DNA of 64,000 bases from Paramarasmius palmivorus (GCA_037176845.1 JAYKXP010000073.1:1-64000); one strand, 5' to 3'; counted from the stretch's first letter, positions 32,233 through 44,479 are shown. The notes: a model not told the origin generated them from the sequence alone. Numbers and translations: made by a program.

Positions 32233-32894
32233 CGATAGTGTCGAATCTGTGTCTGAGAGTTCTGGATTAGTAAACGAAAAAAAGGAAAGGAAAGGGGCGG
32301 AGAGAGCGATCTGGATAACGCACGAGATGATTCAAGATGGGGTGGCAGTCGTCAATGTGCGCTATGATTGAGTCTTAGCCCGCCAGTTGAGCGACTTGAG
32401 GAATCCCATTATTGTCCGGGATAGACCCTTGACAAGTAATCCGTCTGGGTAGACCATTGACGGTATTAAGAGCACCAGGGCATTAGATACTCCTGGGCTT
32501 GGAATTCCTCGAAATGCTCTTGCTGGGGTCGAGAGAGAACGGGTAGTGATGAGGAAGGAAGTATCTGCAGAGATCTCATGACTTGGAATTTCAAAGTCCG
32601 CCAGCGCTAGCCGCAAGATCACTGACTTGTTCTATCTCTCTCTCAACTTCCCTTCACGAATCCTCTTCAGTCCCAGCATTCTCCATTCACTTTCTTCCGA
32701 CGCGCTATCTACATACCCGTTATCCATTCCGACCTTCTACGCTCCAAATTCCTTTTTTAACACTGCACTGAAGGGTCTACCCCACAGTGTCCCTTTTTTT
32801 TACTGGAAGGTCTATCCTCCAGTGATATCTCTATTCGTCGAGGGTCTATCCCAGACGGTTTTATTTCATCCGTATCAACAGGTCCTTTATTACC
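32233..32894. other. upstream region of the 670-aa gene
   Basis: It holds a CT-rich tract (about 32,640-32,880), a common feature before fungal start sites; it is probably the promoter and 5' UTR of the gene at 32,895. Nothing else recognised. Confidence 0.35.
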
Positions 32895-34959
32895 ATGTCG
32901 GCTCGTGGAATCTACTCAAACACGTCGGACAATCAATGGATCGTCACTTCGCTCAATACCCAGTACATACCGATACCCTTCTTTGGAACGCGGAGAGTCT
33001 CTCAGCGACTCGATTACTGTTTCGGGGAGGACGATCCACTTCTCTATCCTCAACCTTACCTTCCTGACCGATGTCATTGGTCTGCCATCCCTCGAAAACC
33101 AACGGATCCCAACGACGCGAGAAGGAAATGGTGGTCAATGTTTGGACAGGAGGACTTTCACGAAGCTGCGAGTGAGGTTGCAGGATTTGGGAGGTGGAAA
33201 GAAGAGGCTTTACGGTGTTACAGGGATGACTATCTGGCACTAGAGGCTAGGGTGAAGGAACATTGCATTGCACGACAGAAGTCGCAGAGAACACCCAATA
33301 TTGTCATTACGGTGCTCCACAGCCAGCTCGAGAGCACTTTGGCGTTTCTTCGCTATACATCCCTTCCCTTTTGCCGAGCGCAGCAACTTCTTCGCTGCTT
33401 CCAAAGGTGGTACCTGGAGCTGACTGCCGCTTTGGACTGGTGCGACGTCTATCGCCCATTCATGGAAGGTCAGCGAAAAGAACCACCTCCATCGTCCATA
33501 GAACGAGTTGGTACTTTCACCGTCAAGCCCGTGGATCACCAGGCCTTGTATCGGGCAGGAATTCCCGTGTGGCAAATTCGCTCCATTGCGGAGAAGGGGT
33601 CGATTATGTCGTTTCGACATGTCCCTTTCACTATGCCAGAGGATTTGAACATTGAGAAAGAGTTGCTGGATAACACTAGGTGGATTTACGAGGGAGCTAG
33701 CAACATGCTCACCAGAGCTATCGCAATGGAAAATTACCTCAGAGACTTTTGTTCACCTCCCGATCCTTTTGCGGCACCGGCTACTGAACCTACCACGCTC
33801 GATGTCGCGAATTCATCGCTTCCCGCTCGTCCTGGTAAGAAGCCAAATGGATCTCGTCATGAACCATGTAAGCACCCTTTACACTGCTACTCTTGATCTG
33901 GCTCTTATGAACTCCCTAGATAAAAAAGCTCACCCTGCCTCACAACCAAAGCAGTCTGAAACTCCTCGAGATAAGTTCGCAGAGATCAGCGCTCCACATT
34001 CCCCACCGACACCAGAATTCTGGATCCAAGCACTTGCAGGGATTGACAGAACCAAAAAGCCCGACAAAGGCGTGGTCATAAACTCTGGATACATTTTTCC
34101 AGATCCCGGCCTCTTCACGTCATCAGATGGAGACAAGCTCCGGCGTCTAGTGCGAACATGGCTGAATTTTCGCATTGTGCTCATCACCAGGCTCATGATG
34201 CGACCTGCTTGTCTGGCCTCTGTTGCTTGGTACCCGAAACAGTGGCGGCTGCTTCTGTTAACAGACTCTATAACACACCCCTCTCAGCCCGGATCGTTCA
34301 TGCATAACGCCAAAACCCAGGTTAATCGTATGCTGGATGAATGTTTGCGGGATTACGGGGTTAGGAGACGGTCAGACGTAGCTACCGTAGAGCAATATCA
34401 CTTCACATGGCGTGGACAAAGATATCCTATCGGGAGGTTGAACGACAACGATGTACTCAGAGAGATCATCTGGGAGATATACGAGCTCAATTTTCGTACT
34501 GAATTCCATGCCCTCGATAACATCTTGAGAGGAGGTCCACGTGGAACTGAGCCAGTCGGGGGTCCATGGGTATCGATGTACCAAAATTGCACGGCAAGCG
34601 ACATTCCACGGCAGCAGCAACTTCATTCCTGTTTTCCGCACGAGGAAAAGATCCCTTGCTCTACGTCCCTTTGGTGGCCTCTGAGCTCGCAAGGTGTCGC
34701 AGCGTCATCCGTCTCCGAGAGAGCACCGTGGATTCTACGTATGAAGAGTGTGCTGAAGGAATGGCCAGGTGGCAGTGATGTTCCCGAGCTGCATACGGAG
34801 CATGAAAATGTAGAGCAGTTCACCCCTTCAGAGCTTGAACGATTGGAAGGGATTGTCGCCCAATTCTATTGCCAATCATTCTTCAACACGTTCGGCCGCC
34901 CACCTATCATCCCTCATCGTCTCGATAACATCCTTCCCGGCGATGTGATCAATTGGTGA
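32895..34959 (+). CDS. unknown protein, 670 aa, two exons
   Basis: Exons 32,895-33,867 and 33,920-34,959 join in frame (2013 nt); the 52-nt intron has GTAAGC and CCTAG ends. Recognisable pieces: FFGTRRVSQRLDYCFG, then a Trp/Pro-rich block (HWSAIPRKPTDPNDARRKWW), then helical segments (EEALRCYRDDYLALEARV, FCRAQQLLRCFQRWYLEL), and a second half with FRIVLITRLMMRP, WRLLLLT and FNTFGRPPIIPHRL. No signal peptide, transmembrane segment or catalytic motif stands out. From memory this resembles large uncharacterised protein families expanded in mushroom genomes, but I can offer no function. The frame is intact and exon phase is correct, so it is probably a live gene. Confidence 0.75.
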
Positions 34960-36836
34960 GGATACCTCGGTATGAATCCTCTGTTGCTATTGAAAGCACT
35001 CGATTCGTGATATTTACTTTTTCGTCCTCGTCAATCTTCCTGCCTTCCCGCGGCGCTCGTTCGCGCTCGTCGATGATTGCCCCCTTTCTTGTCGAAACGC
35101 AATATCCTCGTACATCTTCGGAATCGTCAATGTCGGAGATTCACTACTCCGTCTATCTTCGTCGCATCATCGACCTCTGTATTTTCCTCGTTCTGTGCCG
35201 CGGGATCGTTTTCGTTTCTGCCTCGCGTATTCTCCATTCAAACGCGCTATCTTCCGTCGTTTTGCCGACGATTCTCGAGGTCAAGGCCGAACTTGAAAGT
35301 ATGAACATGTATTTGTCGCGATTTTTTGTAGGGCCGATAGGAGTCGATCACACTTTTTTCTCGGAATCATTTACGCAGTATGAAATCGTGTATTAAATAC
35401 TATCTAATCATGTACAGATACGAACGCGTAAATCTAATCTACTTCGATCTAAATATCACGCGTGGGTGGGGAGTGGACGACCAAGCACCGCCTGGACTCC
35501 AGCGGTCAAGCTTTTGCCCCCGGTGTATGAATTCATCCTTATTAATCAATGCAGATACTTCTCGTCGCGTTCCCTACGCAGGCTATTCTGGAGACCCCGA
35601 AGACTTCCTGAAAAGGATTTTAAAGTCTTAGTCTACTTTCATGGTTCGTTAATTCAAGTCAGCCTTTTTTTGATTGCTGACATAGGTCCTTAGACCTTCA
35701 AACACATCTTCACCTCCTCATCCTCTACTCTTGGTTAAACTGGCGAAGACGATCCCAGCTCCGACACTGAAAGCACCGGTCAACCTCTCAGAAAGCGTTG
35801 CTGGATCATTGTGAAAGAATCGTTTTAAGAAGAATGTGGTTTCTTTTCTCGGCATGACAACTGTTACACCCCTTGTGCTGCAGTCAAACGTTTTCCCTTA
35901 CATGTATCCCTCGCATTTGCAGCTTCTTCGCTCTCACCAACGTGACATACTGGAACTTGATCAATGACCGATGGTTCCACCGCTGACAGCGGAAAATTGT
36001 CCTGGGCGAATACGGTGGTCAAATTAGGTCAATACGGGTCCGGAGACTACGTCTTGAGAGTTAGGATGAAGTGCTGACTGAGATGTAGATCCCTTGCGCT
36101 GCAACATTCGCTCTGTCGTTCTTGTTACACTCTGCGGGCTGTGGTACATGAATTCGAACTTGCAAAAGCAATACCTATTCAATAACTGATCCGAACTCTG
36201 TAAATCGAATAACATTGTTGCTGTGTTGAAGGATGTCTCAAGTATTTGTTAAAAGGCATCATAGATCGACCGGACGTTTGCCCAGCCCAGGCTACACCCA
36301 ACGTGTGCCTCAGACCTCAGCAGGTGATCATTATCTATGGGCTTGACAAAGGGTCTCAAAGTGAGCAGTACGCAGTGAACGAGGTTAGAGAGTCCGCATG
36401 AAGCAACCCGAGACGATGACACCCCGAGAACGTCTTGTCTATCTGTCTATCTGGCTTATACTCAGTTATGTGCATTTCACAATATCCTTTGGTCTTTTGG
36501 TAGCGCGGCCCCGTGGTCCGACTTTCTCGACGACTCCCACGGGCCGCCACGCCTGCTGGTTAGTTAGCTACAGGAAACCGAAATTTAAGTCAACGTCTTA
36601 TATATTGCAATTACAATCTAGTTGATCAATGTAGGTAGATTATCGAGTACTGAAAAACCAAGATACATTAAGAGCTGCAGAAGTGGCAACTGAAGAGGAT
36701 AACCTAATCTCAACGAACGCTGAAATTGTTGTCCATGATTCCAAGAAAAATAGCAAACAAAAAGAATAATCGACATTTACCCTGCTCTTTGACGCACGCG
36801 CCGCCAATACCCATCATCGGCCTGTTTGGGGCACTG
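34960..36836. other. no gene recognised
   Basis: One 147-codon frame follows the previous gene (34,953-35,396) but has no family signature and may be 3' UTR. From 35,700 to 36,830 only short frames occur. I see no RNA gene or repeat matching other parts of the window. Confidence 0.4.
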
Positions 36837-37549
36837 TCAGCTATCAGGCAAATTGAGGATGATTTTCATTACCTTTACTATCTTCTTGCACTTAGAACGG
36901 TGTGCCATCCAATGGGACAGCTGAAAGGGCTTCAGTCTCTCCAGGATGATGTTCTTGCCGCAACCCCGGCAGCCGACACAATATGGAGTCAGCTTTGACT
37001 CATCGACCCAGGGATCCTCTGCCAACGCCTGTTGACGTAGATCGGGGGAGGCTATGGGTTTTGCATTTTGACGAGTTTTCTTCTTATTGTTTGTCTAGTA
37101 TACCAAGATGAGTAAGCCAGATATTCGAGGAACATGACCTTACCAGCAGATCGTCGCTCTTCATCGTCCTTGACAGTGTCGTATCGGTAAAGGTTATCAC
37201 GATCGGGGCGGAATTTGGTGGAACTGACGGCTGGTATACAGTGAGCAAAATATATAGATATTACACGAACATTACCTTACCAGAGAATCGTCGTCCTCGA
37301 TCGTCCTTGACAGTGTCGTATCGGTGAATGTGATGAACATCGGGGCCAGCTCTGGTAGCGTTGATGTCTGGTATACAGTGAGCTAATGTCAAGATGTCCA
37401 AGGAGAAAATCCCTTACTTTTGCGGAAGACCTTACGGTAGTGTTGTCGACGGGGGATCCTGGTGAATCAGTGGCGGTTTGCGACATTTCATGGTCTGGTC
37501 TGTTGGTGATGGCAGTGATGGCCAGCCGTCGCTCATGGGTATTCAACAT
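36837..37549 (-). CDS. zinc-knuckle protein 1 (about 187 aa) with a duplicated exon
   Basis: Exons 37,549-37,418, 37,367-37,281, 37,230-37,144 and 37,094-36,837 join in phase 0 throughout (564 nt). Exons 2 and 3 are both 87 nt and encode near copies: each contains (F/I)TFTDTTLSRT and an acidic end (DDDSL, SDDLL). The last exon is basic (TNNKKKTRQNAK), then DPWVDESKLTP and a metal-binding pattern C-x2-C-x15-H-W-x2-H-R-x2-C. Paralogue of the gene at 41,646-42,249, which has the same motif. Probably a nuclear DNA- or protein-binding factor, as such BED/zinc-knuckle-like fingers usually are (inference). The end may be followed by another exon; here it is read through to the stop. Confidence 0.65.
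37144..37367 (-). repeat. internal exon duplication in zinc-knuckle gene 1
   Basis: Exon 2 (37,281-37,367) and exon 3 (37,144-37,230), together with the following intron and the GGTATAC(A/C)AG acceptor region, repeat with a period of 137 bases. Both exons are 87 nt and phase 0 at both ends, so the duplication is neutral for the frame. Confidence 0.85.
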
Positions 37550-37921
37550 GGCGCTGGAGAGGGCTCCCAGTTAGTGAGTGTCTTGAGTATGGCATAGGTC
37601 ACTCACTGGAAGAGAATACGGGGGACGTCTATTACTGATCAGAGCAGCGCGGCGCGTCGAACTATAAAAATTCGCGAGACAAGGGGTTGGTGAGCCAGGA
37701 CAGTGGCAAATGAATTGCTCTTACTGCATTAGGACAAATGGTTAGATTCTTCGCAGGCAACAGAGCCTGCCGGCGATAGGCTTCCGTATGTCGCGACCCT
37801 ATAATCCAGAGTTAGTTGGGGACCAGTACCGGAGCTGTATGCATGCCCTATCACCCTATTCCAAAGGAGAATGTAGCAAAGACCAGTCCTTCCACTGGAC
37901 TTGTATGGATTCTGACCTGTA

Positions 37922-38405
37922 TCATACTATTCTAGAGTTCTTTCGAAGGTAACTGGGGTGGTAATTCGTGCAAGATCGCGAAAAATTTTCTGAAGATCTC
38001 TGATCTTCGTTCACGGTGTGCTGACCTCGACTTATGGATGTGCCGAAATTGTTGGCACGTACGGCACCGACTAGCCCTTCTTGGTATCCATCATTGAAAA
38101 CAGAGCTGGGATTGGATGGATGGACACGTTCGGCGACCAGTTTGCTCTGTATGTTATGATCCCATGAGCCAGAGTCAGTCACCGGATGGCGAAGCGGTAT
38201 CTGCGTATTTTTCATTGCAATGGAGAAGTAATGCAGCCCTTCTGCCTGATTCTCGCAAGTTCCTTGTTCCACAGATCTGGTATCGGAGCTACGAAGTGGA
38301 GACATGGTGATTTCTGAGAGATCACGAAAATTTTCTTGAGGACCTCTGATCTTCGTTCACGGTGTGCTGACCTTGACTTGAAGACGTGCCGATATTAGTA
38401 GCTCA
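37922..38405 (-). repeat. GQHTVNED repeat, two minus-strand copies
   Basis: 37,922-38,060 and 38,320-38,405 share ATCTTCGTTCACGGTGTGCT and flanks. A third copy lies inverted at about 40,600-40,720. In all three the same minus-sense frame gives TS-x3-GQHTVNED-x2-SS-x2-F, so protein sequence rather than only DNA may have been conserved. A 127-codon frame (38,305-37,922) carries the first copy. No family known. Confidence 0.55.
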
Positions 38406-39290
38406 TGCGGTATTGACTATTCCGTAGTTCAGTAAAATTCTATCCGTCTTTCAGAGCCTCAAAGTTCCCGTACGACGACAGAGACAGTCTCGAACTTCAA
38501 ATGTTGCTCATTGGTATAGTCCACATACCCCTCAAGATTTGATGCACATTGCTGCTATTTCCGAGTCTCAGGCTCACTCCTTTGGGCATTACAGCAACGG
38601 AAGTCGGGCACACTTCTCCAATTCAATTCTGATATCTGATCACCATTTGTCACTGCTCCATCAACAGAAAAGAAGAATCCACACCGCTTAAAGTCCCGAC
38701 TCAAGATCGCCCAGCAACTCCGCATGACGCACCGAAATTGGCGTCATCAAATGTAGAGAGCTAGCTGACACCGGTTCATCGTGAACGCTTGCGTGGTGGA
38801 GCATAACGCGGCTCGTAAGTATGTACGCCGGTTGGGCTTGCGAGAGATACTTTGAGTTGTACGTAGAGAACTGTTCAATCTATGATGTCAGGTTCTCGGA
38901 GTCGCGAATAGAATAGGGTAAAATTTCTCACTAGAGAGTGGTGCTGGCTGTTCGCATTTGTACCTGTTGTGTCTGGGAGGCGTCGTTGATGGTTCCAACG
39001 CTAGAACCCTATACTGTTCGGTTCTTGAGCGGTTGTGCATGAGAAGTAACCGTTACCCGAGTTGACATGATAAATTTTTCATGTCAAATCGGGACTGGGT
39101 CTCTTGTCTTAAATTTTCCTGGGAACTTCGTGAATGTGACAGGGGGGGAAATCAAAATGATCATGGGCATTAGATCTCTCCAGACGAGTCATCCGGAGGC
39201 TTTATGTACAACCAAATCTGTCAAATTGGTGTGTCGCTTCTATTATATTATACACTGAAAGGTACACAGTTCTTGGCTTAATAGCCAAAT
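38406..39290. other. no gene recognised
   Basis: Mixed-composition sequence with short frames only. Nothing supported. Confidence 0.35.
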
Positions 39291-39294
39291 GGTA

Positions 39295-39380
39295 CCGGTC
39301 GGAATGGGCCGTGCGATTCGAACCCGCTTTTGCGAGGACGAAGGTAGGGAATAGGTACGGTTGACTATAATGGATGAGAA
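39295..39380 (-). other. tRNA-like remnant
   Basis: On the minus strand a stretch reads TCCATTATAGTCAACC, then about 35 bases later GCGGGTTCGAATCGC. The first part resembles the start and A box of a tRNA such as tRNA-Glu/Asp, and the second resembles a B box. The T-arm stem pairs only three bases and the acceptor ends do not pair, so it is not a functional tRNA. It may be a decayed tRNA gene or the head of a tRNA-derived SINE. Confidence 0.3.
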
Positions 39381-39479
39381 ACCTGTGATTGCGCAGCTGA
39401 GAGCCAGTCACTTACGTCTTCCATACGCCAGCGATTATTATGACTAATACGAGCATTATCGGCCTAGCGAAGGTTGGAA

Positions 39480-40030
39480 AGCCTATATGTTGGTGGTAAG
39501 AGGCGTGGGTATTTGCCAGAGTGTACGGTAGCTTCACCAGGTTCACTGGGGATATATGACACAACGTCATCCCCACTGGATCGTTCACTAACACTGCTAG
39601 GCGTCACAAAACAGCATACGACAGTATCCATACCACCGAAAGCGTCCTGGCATGTACCGGATATTCCAGATCGCAGAAACTTGAAACAAAAGTAGACCGG
39701 TCGTAAGTAAAAGTAGGACGACAATACAAGATCCCAGGCGCACCTTTGTTGAGCAAATCACGACGGTAAGAGGTGTGGAGGTGTATGGTGTTTGCCAGAG
39801 TGTGCAGTAACTTCACCAGGTTCACTGGGGATATATGACACAACGTCATCCCCACTGGATCGTTCACTAACACTGCCAGCCGTCACAAAGCAGCAATGCC
39901 ACAGTGTCCATCCCACCAAAAGCGTCCTGGCATACCCTGGCATTTACCGAATATCCCAGATTACAGAAACTTGACACAAAAGAGACCAGTCGTAAGTAAA
40001 TGTAGGACGACAACACAAGATCCCAGACAC
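39480..40030. repeat. two tandem copies of a 279-bp repeat
   Basis: The copies start near 39,490 and 39,770. Both include GTTCACTGGGGATATATGAC, AACGTCATCCCCACTGGATC and the following CAGCGTCACAAA-like and ACTTGA(A/C)ACAAAAG stretches. The core GGGGAT...ATCCCC is a small inverted repeat. Related single copies occur at about 45,470-45,515 (inverted) and 60,965-61,015, so this is a dispersed repeat family. Confidence 0.8.
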
Positions 40031-40416
40031 ACCTCGAATCCAATGCACTCTTGTGCGAAGCCATCCCGACAAAAGGCGGAGTTTTTCACCGCCGAGAGTA
40101 ATCAGAAGTCTTCTTTCTCTGCATTACATACAGAGTGTTAACACTCTGGAGTACTGTCAGAGTTGCGGCCACCGTCCGGATTAAAGATTCAGAAGATGTT
40201 GTGGACATGATGATGGAGGAGGAGGAAAAATACGCGTCCACCTTATGTAAGCAGATTCATTCAATTTACTTCCATTGCGGCCGAGCCGCGTTTCGATCTC
40301 CCTTCCATGGTTGGATGCTCCGGAGGGTTAACCCTTCGCGTTGCATCTTTTCTCTCTCTTCTTTGGACTCTTCACTCTGAGGCACGAGGCCATCTCTTCG
40401 TCAATCTCCAACTGCA

Positions 40417-40743
40417 ATGAATTTCAATGGCAGATTCATCAAACATTCCGAAGAACAGCCTGCAGGTGGGTGCAACGGTTCACATCAACTATTCGCCTGC
40501 AAGAAGTTCGAAACTGTCTCCGTCAACGTACCATCCATTCGACCCGAGCTCTCAGTTTTGAACGATGGGATAGAATTTTGCGGACTGGTCATATGTGCTA
40601 CTGATTTCAGCACATCTATAAATCAAGGTCAGCACACCGTGAACGAAGATAAGAAATCCTCAAGAAATTTTGCGCGATCTTCTAGGAGTTACCATGTTCC
40701 TAATTCGTATCTCCGATTCAAATCTGCGGCTTGCGAGGATTAG
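40417..40743 (+). other. plus-strand frame with the third GQHTVNED copy
   Basis: A 108-codon open frame (MNFNGRFIKHSEEQPAGG...) containing LNDGIEFCG and INQGQHTVNEDKKSS. It aligns over about 60 residues with the minus-strand frame at 38,305-37,922 (VFNDGYQEG, ISRGQHTVNEDQRSS). This could be one of the better preserved pieces of a duplicated unknown gene. There is no domain that I can name. Confidence 0.35.
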
Positions 40744-41640
40744 GTAGAAGGACTGGTCTCGGGTGCACTTCTCTGCAATAACTGACACTGCGACTAGTCC
40801 GCCTGTAGGTGGCCCACTTAAAAAACCAGCAAGCGAGCGATACCCATACGCTGCGCTGAAAGGCGCTTGCAGACGACTCTTGGGTAGATCAGGCGTAGCT
40901 GACCCTTTCCAGCGTGCTCTGCTGGGGATGTGGCCGTGCGCTTGGATTACAGACCATATCACCTTTCTAGTTGAACAAGCCATCGTTCCAAGTGCGAAGG
41001 CATCGAGGAAGCTCTAGTACGTACCACTTGAGCTTTCTCCATTTGATGTCTGACCGGAGCTCAGACAGATCAACGACTATTGGGAGCGTGCGCGGAAACG
41101 ACTTCGGCTGAGGTGCTTCTTGCACGATTCCTTTGTATTGATCGCACGCGATACTTCTTGACACAATTGATATGTTACAGTGGTTTCCTGGCTTGGGATC
41201 AGTACTAGTGAATAAAACACGTGTTAATGTGACTAGAGCTTCAGTTGTGGCCCGCCTTTGATCTTCAGTTGTTGTGCCTGCTTTCAAAATTCAAGGTGGT
41301 GAAGATAGCGATTGAATTGAATCGTCATGACAGCCGATCCCCAAAGTGTCTCCAAGCACGCAACTGGCGGATATGGCGCGGTAGAACACGTTGGGTGTTC
41401 CTCCGACAGGGGTAATATGGCGCAAATCTGTCGGTTCGCGACGACTCGTTCAAGGCGAACGGTGGAGACGATTATTTGGTACATTCTTGGTTTCTTATAC
41501 GAGTCCGCTTCTAACAATAGACAGTCTTCATTGTAATTTCTATTACACAGACGACAAAGGATTCATTGGCTCCATACATTGACAAATCATTTCTCCCTAT
41601 CTTTCGCGGACTCTCCTGGAATCACTCGCCCCAAGGACCA
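40744..41640. other. no firm gene
   Basis: Two minus-strand frames (41,517-41,284 and 41,284-40,967) could be exons of one unknown gene; the second has a plausible coding look (NISIVSRSIACDQYKG) but no family match. Left uncalled. Confidence 0.25.
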
Positions 41641-41645
41641 GCATC

Positions 41646-42249
41646 CTACTCAAGGTCCGAGTTAGTATTGACCCAACCCAAGTGAGTGATATCGAGGACA
41701 CGAACCAATGGCGACCCCATCGCATCTTGCTTGACCTGAATACTTTTGCACCTCTCGCGATGATGTTTCCAATGTCCGGGATAGTATTTCCTCCTGGGAC
41801 TCTTGTCAAGAGACAGGATCCGCCCACAACCTCTGCAACCGACACTGTGCGGCGTCAGTCGTGTTTGATCGACCCAAGGATCTCGCAAAAACGCATTGAA
41901 GCGTTGATCCTCGCTCATTAGCTTTCTAGCCTGACCTGGAGACGAGGAACTCTTTGGTGGGTTGAGCGATAATATAAGCCAAAGTCAAAGTTCTTACTGA
42001 TGTCACTGGCAATCCCAGTTGCGAGTTCGACGAGAGTATTCCGCCACTCATGTTGAAAATGTTGAGTGATACTGAGTTTTGCATGATCGGCTCTGTCGCA
42101 GTGGCGCCGATGTCTGCCATTACGACGTTTGTGGTTGAAGGACTTGTGTCAGGAGTTGGTGTGTCGATGTATATTCTCCGGTCCGAATTGAGGATCGACG
42201 ATACTGAAAGACGACGAGCGTCCGACGACAAGATGATGTGGTCCGACAT
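41646..42249 (-). CDS. zinc-knuckle protein 2
   Basis: Exon 1 is 42,249-41,998 (84 codons, phase 0) and exon 2 is 41,930-41,646. The 67-nt intron has GTAAGA and GGTCAG ends. It starts MSDHIILSSDARRLSVSSIL and is Ser/Thr-rich. Exon 2 has ARKLMSEDQRFNAFLRDPWV, then TRLTP and the finger C-x2-C-x17-H-W-x2-H-R-x2-C, matching zinc-knuckle protein 1 (36,837-37,549). The duplicated TFTDTTLSRT exons of that paralogue are absent. DNA upstream of both genes is also related (near 42,415 and 37,690: GTGAGCCAGGAC(T/A)GTGGCAAA). Probably a nuclear factor. The 3' end may have a further exon after a GTCAAG near 41,725. Confidence 0.6.
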
Positions 42250-43422
42250 TGCAATGGGTTTGAAGGCTGCAGATTTCAGCTGACGACTTAGTAGTGGTTT
42301 GGGTGATGACCCTTGCAACAGGGGAGATCCCAAGTGGGGGCTACTAAATAGGGTAGTTTGGGGCTCAGCTTATTCAACATCGCAATCTTCGTTGGATCGA
42401 TAGTCTGGACGAGCTTTGTGAGCCAGGACTGTGGCAAATTAATTGTCATCCATGCTTTGGGTAAATCGAGCGCAAAAAAAAGGTGCGTCTGCCGGCAATA
42501 AATATGCTTCCACAATTCCAGTACAGTCCGTCAATTCTTCTGGAGAAATGGCGGAGTCTAGAAATGGGTAATCTGGTGATGCAAGCGTGGCTTCGCCAGG
42601 AAACCCACCATATAAACGATCGCCATGGGTTCCGCTGAGTGGTGACAAGATGTTTGTAAGCTAGATATCATTTCACAATCCTTCGCGACCTTAATCGTGT
42701 TCTTGTACCGCCGTATGAGCATGGATATCCTCCAAGTTCTTTGTCGCTTAAAAGAGATCTTTCGGAGTTACAAATCCGGATTGTAGATCGCTGAAAAATG
42801 GATCTTTACCCATTTGTAGTATATTCATCAAGTAGGTCGACCGTAAAAGCTGCATGAACTAAGAGAGTCTACGGGAACTTGCTGGTATTGATCTGAGCAT
42901 TGATCATGGTCCCGAAGGGAATTCTATAGCACTAGAGCACTGAGGTGCAACAATATTCGACGGAATGGAGTTTGCCGTAGTGATCACCTTTCGCCCTATT
43001 GTTTCCGGTATCGAACAAGAAGATACTTATTGATTTGGAACTGATTTGCTTCTTTTGAGTTTGGCTGCCACGATTGTCTGCAAAGACCGGCAACAGCGTT
43101 GGGGTGCACGTCAAACGGGATGACTGTGAGAGCCCTAGAAGAAAGCGACCCTATCAGATAGTACGCGTACGGTCAGCTGTCACCGGAAAGCCGCGGAGAT
43201 GTACAGCTGCAAATCGTATGAAGCGCTGCATTGCTCTAATGCTGAAAGAGTACTATGAACCAAAGAGCTCCCACAATGATGCTAGGGGACAATAAAGGTA
43301 CTTATCTGGAGTTAAAGAATACCGATATTATAGTACATGGATTCACGGTCGCCTGCCTTGAAATCAAGAGGGCAGTTACTAGAGTCCGGAACGCTATACA
43401 TATACAAGCGTTGGATATCTCA
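42250..43422. other. no firm gene
   Basis: Minus-strand frames at 42,648-42,288 include INLPQSWLTKLV, whose DNA has a counterpart upstream of zinc-knuckle gene 1; this may be a remnant of a neighbouring gene that was duplicated together with it. The rest shows nothing. Confidence 0.3.
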
Positions 43423-44224
43423 TTATCTCTCCCTGGTTCGAGAAACAGAACACATTTTCCCAAGCTGCGCTCCGAAGCCGACCACCTTCAAAGCTTCAGG
43501 CAAGTCCGACAAAAAGATACCACAATCAACGATCACGGGGCCCACAGACTGAGTTCTACGGGGGTGCGAGACCTTCCTAGGTTCGACGGTTGATTGGAGG
43601 TGATCGATATCTGACACAGCCGGTCCAGGGATTATCCACGCTGGCAGAATGAAAAGAGCAAGGGCTAGATTCGTCGAGCCATTCGGATGGAAGTGGAAGA
43701 CCAAACGTGTCTTGCTCCTGTAAACAGCCAAACCTTTCTCTTTTATACGGTGTACGTCGAATACGCCCGTAAAGTTCTGCCTTGACTGCATCCCAGGCGA
43801 TGTCTGTGGCGGCAGCCAAGATCTGCCAAAGATACGCGTCTCGCCCGCGAGATAGCGTGTAATGCAACGCCCATCAAACTGACAAGATAGGGCTTGGGGA
43901 GCTGGACTGAGCCATTGGGCCGACGTGTGAAAAGGGAAGCATTTGACTTGGAACTCGTCTGCTCCCCCACCGCATCTACGCCTGTCTGTGAAGGGGTTGT
44001 CGTGGCGAGAAGGGTTGCTCAAGGTTAGGGTGAAAGTTGCGACAATGAAGAACGTTTCGGTTTCGGACTGTAATGGCACCAAATAAGGACATAGGACGAC
44101 GGGATTTCAGCGGACAGCGGACCTCTATATCTCTCAGATCCCCCGAAGTTTTATGCTGGACCAGACTGCTAGAGCTGGGGACTGGCAAGGTCACATGCGC
44201 AACGGGACACTGGGGCATTGACAA
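43423..44224 (-). pseudogene. unknown degenerate gene
   Basis: Overlapping minus-strand frames of 219, 96, 82 and 75 codons. The most coding-like reading jumps between frames: KPYLVSLMGVALH, then YTLSRGRDAYLWQIL, ATDIAWDAVKAELYGRI. The shift near 43,865 suggests a broken gene rather than chance. I cannot name the family, and the 219-codon frame itself may be a shadow. Confidence 0.3.
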
Positions 44225-44479
44225 TGACTAGTCCTTGATCAGGAGTCGGTCGCGATACCACCAAATGGGAATTTACCAAGGTTAGGCTTTCCTGAAAACC
44301 AGAGTGGATATCGTCGTTGGCGATGACCTTGACCCTGCCCTAGAATATTACTTGAATGCTTTATCCCTAGCTAGACAAGAATTGCCTTACCACTTGCCTA
44401 GGAGCACGTTGTAGAACGCTTATGAGAAAATAGGGCATGCCTACTGCCGGAATAGCTAAGGAATGTCTCCGCTTTTAAA

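Noticed and set aside
38116..38310. CSVCYDPMSQ resembling the start of the RING domain (CDICYEPMSQ) at 47.9 kb
   Set aside because: No further RING cysteines or histidine follow, and the conserved reading here is on the opposite strand (GQHTVNED copies), so the likeness is chance.
39295..39380. Functional tRNA gene on the minus strand
   Set aside because: The T-arm forms only three pairs and acceptor ends do not pair; kept only as a tRNA-like remnant.
43423..44082. 219-codon minus-strand frame as an intact gene
   Set aside because: The most coding-like segments are in other frames over the same DNA, so the long frame is probably partly a shadow of a broken gene.
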